DNA of 42,201 nt, taken from NCBI GenBank assembly GCA_017416765.1, contig JAFQBE010000006.1, positions 1-42,201 on the forward strand, given 5' to 3'. Source of the DNA: Clostridia bacterium (GTDB lineage: Bacteria; Bacillota; Clostridia; Oscillospirales; Acutalibacteraceae). A program made the position numbers and the translations under genes. The notes beneath the pieces were generated by a model, which was given only the letters and a program-made list of their open reading frames with translations, had not been told where the DNA came from and made no database searches. This document shows positions 7,472 to 14,500 of this stretch, one piece after another. The first letter of the stretch is position 1; every line of letters starts with the position of its first letter.

Positions 7472-9203
7472 TCGCAAATTTATGGGCAGTCGAACCTTCT
7501 GAACAGATAATTGTCAGTGAATCACAACCACTGAATGCATCATCTGCGATATTTGTTACCGAAGGGGGGATGGTTATTGTTTTAAGTGCGGTGCAATTTG
7601 CAAACGCTTCATCGCTGATTGTTGTTACTGAATCAGGAACGTTTATCGAACTGAGGTTTGAACAGCCGTAGAATGCACCAATACCGATTTGTTTAAGTGA
7701 AGAAGGAAGCGAAATTGTAGAAAGAGATGTACAGTCCGCAAAAGCCTCTTGGCCTATCTGTGTAACAGTATCAGGCAGTGAAACGGATGATATATTTGTG
7801 TTGCCCTGAAATGCACCTACACCTATTGCGGTAACGGTATTACCGCCGATTGTGGACGGAATGCTGACGCTTTTGTTGCTGCCATTATACTCTGTTATTA
7901 CTCCCGAAGCACTTGAATAATTATTTTCAGGGTTTGTTGTAGGCGGTTGTGTGGTGAGTTGTGTTATGCTTTGAGTTGTGGCTTCCGTTGCAAGTTGTGT
8001 TGTACTTTGAGTTTGGGGTTGTGTTACAACGGTGGTTGGTGCTTGAGTAGTAGGGTATGATGTGGTTTCCGGCGGTTTCTGAGTTGTTGTAGCTGTAGTT
8101 TGCTTTGCTTGTGATTCTGTAAAGGCTGTTGTTAGATTACTGTTCGAGGAAGCTATTTGTGTGACGACTTGTGAAGTTGGATGTATGCTTGATGTACTTT
8201 GCACGGTGCTGCTTTCGGTATTTGATTCTTCTGAAAGACTTTCTGCGCTGTAGCTTTGGGTTGTTGCGCCTGTTACTACTTCCTCGCTTTCAACTGAATA
8301 CTCGATTGTCTGTTCGCTTTGCTTTTCAATTTGCTTTTTGATTACCGCCGTACCACCGACAGCTAAAGAACCTGCGACTATAACAGCAGCTGCCTTTGCA
8401 ACAATTGCTGTGGTAGTTGTTGCTGTGGCTGCGGCGGCAGAAATTGTTGTTCCTGTGGTTGCAGCAGCTGTGGCGGCTGTTGCACCGGCAGTTGTTGAAG
8501 CGGTTGCACCGATCGCTGATCCTGCCGTTATTGCGGCTGCTGATGACATAGCCGCAGGCAAAGTAATGTTTTGTGCCTGATTTGTGAGAACAGAAAGTAA
8601 AACCGGAATTGCGCCGATGCTGTAAAGCGTAGGGTCTTTTTTTCGGAGTTTTTCAAACTGCTTTTCAATTTTCTTTCTGCCGTTGTGCAGTCTGCTTTTT
8701 ACTGTGCCGACGGGTATGTTCAGTATTTCGGAAATTTCGTTCAGGCTCTTGTCTTCATAGTGAAAAAGCACTATACACGCACGTGTTTCAGGTGAAAGGG
8801 TGTTGAGAATTTCTGTTACACTGTTTCGGAGGTCTTCACGTTCCATAATCTCTTGCGGAACGGGTTCAGCGATTTCTTTTGAAGTTTCTTCTGCTTTTCT
8901 GTTCAGTAAAACGATTGGTGCGATAAGTCGTTTTTCTTTTCTTATATAGTTCTTACATTCGTTTTCTACAATTGATTTTAACCAACTTTCAAAGCTCTCG
9001 GGTTTTTTTAGCTCCGAGAGCTTTTCTGCTGCTTTGATGTAAGCGTTTTGAAGAACATCATCTGCATCACTTGGATTTGAAAGTATTAGATTTGCCGTGC
9101 GGTAGGCGATTTTGGCGGTTGCACGGTATAGCTCTTCAAATGCAGCGTTGTCTCCGTTTACCGCTTGCATTACAAGCTCTGCGTAGTTTTTGGTTTCTTT
9201 CAT
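7437..9203 (-). CDS. ECF sigma factor fused to a membrane-anchored LRR domain
   Basis: A 588-residue chimera. Residues about 14-90 are sigma-70 region 2 (ILSNPSDADDVLQNAYIKA) and about 125-185 region 4 (IPVGTVKSRLHNGRKKIEKQ), a complete ECF sigma factor. Residues about 190-285 are Ala/Thr/Gly-rich and end in a hydrophobic segment (AAAVIVAGSLAVGG) followed by lysines. Residues 290-425 form a Thr/Ser/Gln/Pro-rich stalk, and residues about 430-585 carry BspA-type leucine-rich repeats (IGVGAFQGNTNISSVSLP style). The likely topology is sigma inside and LRR outside, making a single-protein envelope sensor. The start is firm: CGGAG lies 8 bases before the ATG at 9203. No separate anti-sigma gene adjoins. 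It is transcribed away from the structured RNA and the cohesin operon, whose promoter looks ECF-dependent. Confidence 0.86.
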   Translation of the reverse strand: MKETKNYAELVMQAVNGDNAAFEELYRATAKIAYRTANLILSNPSDADDVLQNAYIKAAEKLSELKKPESFESWLKSIVENECKNYIRKEKRLIAPIVLLNRKAEETSKEIAEPVPQEIMEREDLRNSVTEILNTLSPETRACIVLFHYEDKSLNEISEILNIPVGTVKSRLHNGRKKIEKQFEKLRKKDPTLYSIGAIPVLLSVLTNQAQNITLPAAMSSAAAITAGSAIGATASTTAGATAATAAATTGTTISAAAATATTTTAIVAKAAAVIVAGSLAVGGTAVIKKQIEKQSEQTIEYSVESEEVVTGATTQSYSAESLSEESNTESSTVQSTSSIHPTSQVVTQIASSNSNLTTAFTESQAKQTTATTTQKPPETTSYPTTQAPTTVVTQPQTQSTTQLATEATTQSITQLTTQPPTTNPENNYSSASGVITEYNGSNKSVSIPSTIGGNTVTAIGVGAFQGNTNISSVSLPDTVTQIGQEAFADCTSLSTISLPSSLKQIGIGAFYGCSNLSSINVPDSVTTISDEAFANCTALKTITIPPSVTNIADDAFSGCDSLTIICSEGSTAHKFAINNSIEYTITN

Positions 9204-9284
9204 TTTATGCTCCGAGAAATTTCAATTGGGAATTAAAGAGTGAAAAACAGGTGCCGAAGTTAGCGAAAAAATTGACATCCGCTA

Positions 9285-9313
9285 TTGATAACTTGCAAAA
9301 ACTGTGGTAAAGT
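9285..9313 (+). promoter_or_regulatory. Promoter of the structured RNA
   Basis: TTGATA (9285-9290), 17 bases, TAAAGT (9308-9313). The predicted start (about 9318-9320) coincides with the first base of the long stem described next. Confidence 0.55.
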
Positions 9314-9318
9314 AATAA

Positions 9319-9480
9319 TGCCAAACAAACTTAATATACTATTGTAGGTATGTATTTTTAAAATTCGGAAAAAATGCATGCTCGTTTTCTTCATATCTGT
9401 AATAGTATGTTGAAGTTTGTTTGGCGACATTCGAGCTAATGCATTTTTCGTGCGTCAGCTTCGGCTGGCGCATTTTTTAT
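9319..9480 (+). ncRNA. Structured RNA with 33-bp stem and pseudoknot, unknown class
   Basis: GCCAAACAAACTT (9320-9332) pairs perfectly with 9413-9425. After a one-base bulge, 9333-9352 pairs with 9392-9411/9412 over 20 positions, including four G-U pairs. The 39-base loop contains AAAAATGCAT (9370-9379), which is complementary to ATGCATTTTT (9439-9448), and GCTCG (9380-9384), complementary to CGAGC (9432-9436); this forms a 15-bp pseudoknot with a two-base bulge. A UUCG-capped terminator follows. Promoter, stem and terminator frame a discrete transcript of about 160 nt without a convincing ORF. G-U pairs within an otherwise perfect stem point to function as RNA. I do not recognise a known family; 6S RNA was considered and not supported. 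It lies between the divergent sigma gene and the cohesin operon. Confidence 0.75.
9451..9478 (+). terminator. UUCG-capped intrinsic terminator of the RNA
   Basis: TGCGTCAGC (9451-9459), loop TTCG, GCTGGCGCA (9464-9472), then six T (9473-9478). One G-U pair; otherwise perfect. Confidence 0.92.
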
Positions 9481-9615
9481 TTTGTTTAAAAATACATGTC
9501 GGCTTTTTTACTTCGCTTTTACGGTATCACTCCGGCTAATACAATATAACATAATCGTTCAAATCTAACAATAATTAAACAAAAATATATTTTGAAAAAA
9601 TTTCAGTGAAAATGT

Positions 9616-9643
9616 GAACCTTTTCAGAAAAAGCGGTGTCTAA
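9616..9643 (+). promoter_or_regulatory. ECF-type promoter of the cohesin operon
   Basis: GAACC (9616-9620) followed by TTTT, a 17-base spacer, then GTCTAA (9638-9643). This is the AAC ... GTC architecture known for ECF sigma factors and does not resemble a sigma-A promoter. The predicted start gives a 5' UTR of about 45 bases before ATG 9697. The divergent sigma gene at 7437-9203 is the obvious candidate to read it; that link is inference. Confidence 0.65.
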
Positions 9644-9696
9644 CATATTAGATTAAGCATTAAGTTAATTTTTTTAAAGAACGGAGATACGAAAAC

Positions 9697-10392
9697 ATGA
9701 AAAAAACATTATCAATCATTTTAACTGTTACCTTTTTATTCCTGTCTGTTTGCTGTGCCGCTGCACAGAGCAGCGAAAACCGTGTTTCTGCCGAAAACAT
9801 AAATACTGCTCCAGGCGATTATGTTACTGTGCCTATATATATTGAACATAATACCGGATTTATGGGTTTTAGCATTACCATTACGTACCCGCAGGAAGAG
9901 CTTATGCCGGTTTCGGTTGAAAAGGGAAGTGCTTTGTCCGGCATATTTAATGACAGTATTTCTACATCTTCTGATAACAGTTTTAAGGTACTGTATACCG
10001 GAACAGGAGATATTACTGAGGACTGTTGTTTGTTCAGTGTAACATTCAAGGTAGCTGAAAATGCTGCTGACAGACAGAATAGGATAGTGTTGAGCTATTC
10101 ACAGCCTGATACCTTCCGTGAAGGTTGGAAGGATGTTGAACTTTCGTGTACGGATTTTTACATAAACGTTGTAAATGAGCAATCTACTTGTGTAACCGAT
10201 ACTACTTCACCTGACGATGATACTGAAAGCACAACATCTCCGGAAAACAATCCTTCTGAGCAGCCCGGTTCAGATGTTTCTAAGCTTTCTGTTCGTATGA
10301 GAAATTGGGTAAACTCTCTTGCTTTCCCGTTAAATATTTTGGTAGGTATTTTTGTAATTCCCGTTTCTTATGTAATTTCGATATTCGAATAA
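9697..10392 (+). CDS. Single-cohesin surface protein
   Basis: A 231-residue exported protein. The signal peptide (about residues 1-24) is followed by one cohesin-like domain (about 28-165): RVSAENINTAPGDYVTVPI, GFMGFSITITYP, LYTGTGD, LFSVTFKV, SQPDTFREGWKDV. Cohesins are the receptors for dockerin modules. A Thr/Ser/Asp/Pro linker (166-200) leads to a hydrophobic C-terminus (about 205-231, FPLNILVGIFVIPVSYVI) that probably anchors it in the membrane. ACGGAGA precedes ATG 9697. It is the first gene of the operon behind the ECF-type promoter and is followed directly by a second cohesin gene and a dockerin protein, its likely partner. No sortase motif is present. Confidence 0.84.
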   Translation: MKKTLSIILTVTFLFLSVCCAAAQSSENRVSAENINTAPGDYVTVPIYIEHNTGFMGFSITITYPQEELMPVSVEKGSALSGIFNDSISTSSDNSFKVLYTGTGDITEDCCLFSVTFKVAENAADRQNRIVLSYSQPDTFREGWKDVELSCTDFYINVVNEQSTCVTDTTSPDDDTESTTSPENNPSEQPGSDVSKLSVRMRNWVNSLAFPLNILVGIFVIPVSYVISIFE

Positions 10393-10393
10393 G

Positions 10394-11539
10394 GTGGTGG
10401 TCGAGATAAAAAAACATAGAATTATAGTTTTGCTGCTTTTTTGCTTTTTTTGGTGTTTGATATTAGCAATGAATGTTTGTGCTGTTAAAGTTTCGGCAGA
10501 TACAATTACTGCTAAATCAGGTGAAAACATTATTATTCCTGTTGAAATTTACGGCAACAGCGGAATAATGGGATTTAAAATTAATGTAAAATATGACGCT
10601 TCGGTTTTGAGTTCCCCTTTGGTTCATAGAGGTAAAATAACCAACCAGGGTTTGCTTAACGACAGTATAGGTGTGAGCGACGAAGGAAGCTTTGATGTTT
10701 TGTGGAGCAATACCGAGAATGTTTTGGTTGACGGAACGCTTTTTTTGCTCAGCTTTAAAATTAATGAAACAAAAGCCGCCAAAACTGTTATAAAGCTTAG
10801 CTGCAGTCAGCCCGATACCTTCAATGAGGCTTGGGAGGATGTAACGCTCGATTTAAAAGAAATTGAAGTAAATATTGTTTCTGAGCCGTTATCTGAAAAA
10901 TCTTCTGAAGGATATAAAGAGGATGCAGGCGTTGACACTGAAGATATAAAATCAGCTGTAGAAATTGCGCTTGGAGAATTAGAAAAAAATAATACTAATG
11001 GTATGAACGATAGTGAAAAAACACAGCTTGTTGACCGCACGAACGAAATAATATTTCAGCTAAGCGGAAGTAAGAATGCTTTCAGTGATTTTGAGTCGTT
11101 GAATAGTGCATACCGTGATTCTGTGAAGCAGGAATATGTGAATGAAATTTTGTCGGCAGTTGACAGTGATAAAATTGATTCTGCAATTAACAGTGCTCTT
11201 GATCGTTTCGGTAAAGAAACAATTGAAGAACTTGAGCCTGATGAAAAAGGAGAGTTTGCAAAGCTTGTAGGAAATGAACTTAAGTTGATAGCAGGGGATG
11301 TGGATGCGGTTTACGATAAGCTGTCTGACTATGAGGCCGCTGAAGCAATAAAGCAGCTGCAGGAAGAAAACAGCGAAGCGGCAACACAGGGAATAAAGCT
11401 TCCTGAAGCAAAGCAAAATGTCAATACGGTAAAGATGATTATATTTGCGTCTACTACGGCGGTTGTGATTATAATTGTTGCTACCGTTTTATATAAACGA
11501 AAAAAATACGGAGGTAAAACCAATGAAAACAATATTTAA
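10394..11539 (+). CDS. Membrane-anchored single-cohesin protein with helical stalk
   Basis: An exported protein of about 381 residues. After an N-terminal hydrophobic signal come one cohesin-like domain (about residues 32-168: VKVSADTITAKSGENIIIPV, GIMGFKINVKYD, SQPDTFNEAWEDV) and a helical, highly charged region (about 180-335). A transmembrane helix (about 346-366) follows, with a lysine-rich cytoplasmic tail (YKRKKYGG). The topology displays the cohesin outside the cell. The start is unclear. GTG 10394 follows the upstream TAA (10390-10392) after one base and lacks its own Shine-Dalgarno; AAGGTGG at 10391-10397 is instead spaced for an ATA at 10406. Termination-reinitiation coupling is the simplest reading. 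The 3' end overlaps the next gene by 17 bases. Confidence 0.84.
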   Translation: MVVEIKKHRIIVLLLFCFFWCLILAMNVCAVKVSADTITAKSGENIIIPVEIYGNSGIMGFKINVKYDASVLSSPLVHRGKITNQGLLNDSIGVSDEGSFDVLWSNTENVLVDGTLFLLSFKINETKAAKTVIKLSCSQPDTFNEAWEDVTLDLKEIEVNIVSEPLSEKSSEGYKEDAGVDTEDIKSAVEIALGELEKNNTNGMNDSEKTQLVDRTNEIIFQLSGSKNAFSDFESLNSAYRDSVKQEYVNEILSAVDSDKIDSAINSALDRFGKETIEELEPDEKGEFAKLVGNELKLIAGDVDAVYDKLSDYEAAEAIKQLQEENSEAATQGIKLPEAKQNVNTVKMIIFASTTAVVIIIVATVLYKRKKYGGKTNENNI

Positions 11540-14500
11540 GCGTATATTTGCAGCGGTGCTTGTGGCATTTATGCTCTTTGGCTCAGCGCCCGGTGAAGCA
11601 TTCACAGGTATATCCTCGCTGTTCAGTATTGAAGCAGAAGCGGCGGATCTTGCTGATCCTGTCTTTCCAGTTGCTAATACATCTAATCTTTATGTAATTA
11701 CATACGGCGGCGAATCGTGGTATTATTCACAAGGACGAGAAGATTTTACGGGTGGTCATTATGGTACAGATTATCGTGCTGTTGATATAAGCGGAACCGG
11801 TGCAACACGAGGAACAGCGGTTCGTGCAATAGATGACGGTGTCGTTGTACGTGTCAGAGGTACAGATGGCTCAGTTTATATCAGACATACACGAACATTA
11901 AAATTGTATGATAATAGCCATGCGTATTCAGAATGGTATACTATAAGTGCGCATATGCAGAACATTTCCGTAAAAACCGGTGACAGAGTATCAAGAGGTC
12001 AGAAAATTGGTGAAGTAGGAAACACTGGAACCAGTGCAATACATTTGCATTTTTCTATAACAACAAAGCTTTATAATGGAAATGACGGCTTCCACTATGG
12101 CTTCAATTATCCCGGTGCAAAAAATGAACAAACATTGAAACAGTATTCTAATTATACGATTTCCCCTATGTGGATTAACGATACTTATCGTTCTGTATAT
12201 TATCGTGCGTATACCAATAACAGTGCTCATGCTTCTGCTCTGAGAAGAATAACAGGAGGTACTGAAAATGCACCTGCAAGTACAGCAGAAATAGTTACAA
12301 AACCTGCTGCCCCTTCAATATCTGCCGACAAGACGGGTAATATTCCGTTGAACAGCAAGATCACATATAAGTGGAACGCTGTTTCAAACGCTACCGGATA
12401 CAAGGTTTATCTTGACGGTGAGTTGATTGAAAACATAGGGAATAAAACTTCTTATGTAATGGATGCTGTTTATCACGGTACATATAATTTTTCCGTTAAG
12501 GCTTACAATTCTAAATATGAAAGTAATTTTTCAAACACTGTTACTTCCCAAACCCGTGTGCCGAGCAAGGTAACCTTTGTCGATTGGGACGGTACGGTTA
12601 TCGATAGCCCCAGATATGTTGAATTCGGCAGCAATGCAATAGCTCCCGATATTCCTGAACGTGAGGGTTACACCTTTGCAGGATGGGATAAGTCATTAAA
12701 CAAAATTACTGAAGATACCGTAATTACAGCAACATATAAAATCAATAAATATAAAATTAAATTCCTTGATTATGAAGGAAATGTTGTTTCTACACAGACG
12801 GTTGAATATATGAAAGATGCTGTTGCACCGTCAAGCCCTGCAACGCCTACAGGTTACGAGTTCTTCGGTTGGGACAGCGAAAAATATTTATCCGTTAAAG
12901 AAGACGCTACAATCAGGGGCATTTATGCATGGGGTAATGACGAGCTTCCGATTGTTGCCGAAATAACTACAGCCAAACGTCAGGAAGACGGATATTATGT
13001 TTACTTTGATTTGACTAATTATCCCGATTCAACAACAAGAGGACGCGCAATAGTTTCTCTCAAAACTGCGGAAGGCAAGCTTGTTGATACCACCGAATCG
13101 GCGGCATTCAGTATTCCTGCCAGCGGTGAAAAAACGGGTATGGAAGTGTTTATTCCGTGCGAGTATTCTGCATCAACTGTTGAACTTATAATTGTTGACA
13201 GCTTTTCCTCAGGTGTTCCGATTTCAAAATCAGTAAGCATTGAGGTTGATCAGGCACTCGAGTGGAGCGACTGGTCTGATGAAGCACCTGAAGAGGGTAC
13301 ATATACCGATTTGGAAACACGCACTGTTTATAGATACAGGGATAAGGAATTTACTACAGCAAATACCTCCTCACTTTCCGGTTGGTCTCGAACCAACGAT
13401 ACACCTACATGGAAATGGAGCAGTTACGGTAATTGGAGCAGTTGGTCTAAAACAAAAGTTACATCAAGTGATTACAGAAAGGTTGAAACCAAAACCGTAA
13501 CCGATCAAGCCGGTTATACACAGTATCGTTATTGGAGATACATAAACAGTACTAATGGTAATTTAGGCAGTTATACTTTTGGTACATATGGCTGGGCAGG
13601 CGTTTGTTATAATTATCAGGAAATCTATTTAAACTATGCGTTGAGTTTAAAAGATTCTGCAAACGGTTTGTATGGTGAGGCGTTATACAACGGCGGTTTC
13701 CGAGCAGCAAGAAACGGTTGGTTTTTCGGTGAATCAACGTGGATTCCTGCCGTAACTCATACAGAGTACAGATACGCCGACAGAACTAAAATTTACACAT
13801 ACTATTTCTACAGATGGCTTGACTGGTCTGATTGGAGCGCTTCTGCTGTTGAGGCGACAGATAACCGTCAGGTTGAAAGCAAAACTCAGTACAGATTCCG
13901 CAACGAGTTTGGCGATGCGGGTATTGAAGACAACAGTGGTTCACTGATTAATGTTGATTACACTGTTGATTCATCACTTGGCGGTAAGCAGGCAACTGTA
14001 TTCGTTCACAAGTATAATGAGGCTTCAGACTGGACATGTGAACATGTTAAGCAGTTTGAAATACCTGCAGACGGCGATATCAGCTTTAGTTTCAAGCCTC
14101 GAGAAGAACTTTCTGCTGTAACAGGAGATTATACTGTATCTTTAGGTATTGAAGGCAATACAAACACAATAATTATAAAGACAATTGAAGCGCCAAAGCC
14201 CGAATATACCGTAACATTCCGTGATTGGGACGGTACTATTATCGACACACAGACTGTTGAACAGGGCAAAACAGCAGCGTATCCCGAAAATAGCCCCGAA
14301 AGAGAAGGATACGATTTCGTAGGCTGGAGTTCAACACTTACAAACATTAACGCAGATGTTGAAATCGAAGCACGCTATGTTATAAAAACTTATGATGTCA
14401 TTTTTGTTGATTGGACAGCTAAAAGTATTGTAACAAAAACCTTTGAGCATGGCGAGTTCCTTACTCCGCCTGAAGCAACAACGGTTGAAGGTTACAATTT

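Noticed and set aside
8338-8580. Plus-strand Ala/Val-rich open frame opposite the sigma gene
   Set aside because: It mirrors the Ala/Thr-rich low-complexity region of the sigma-LRR protein and has no ribosome site; a shadow frame.
9319-9480. Assignment of the structured RNA as 6S RNA
   Set aside because: 6S RNA has a long hairpin with a large central bubble; here the stem is almost continuous and the loop forms a pseudoknot with downstream sequence.
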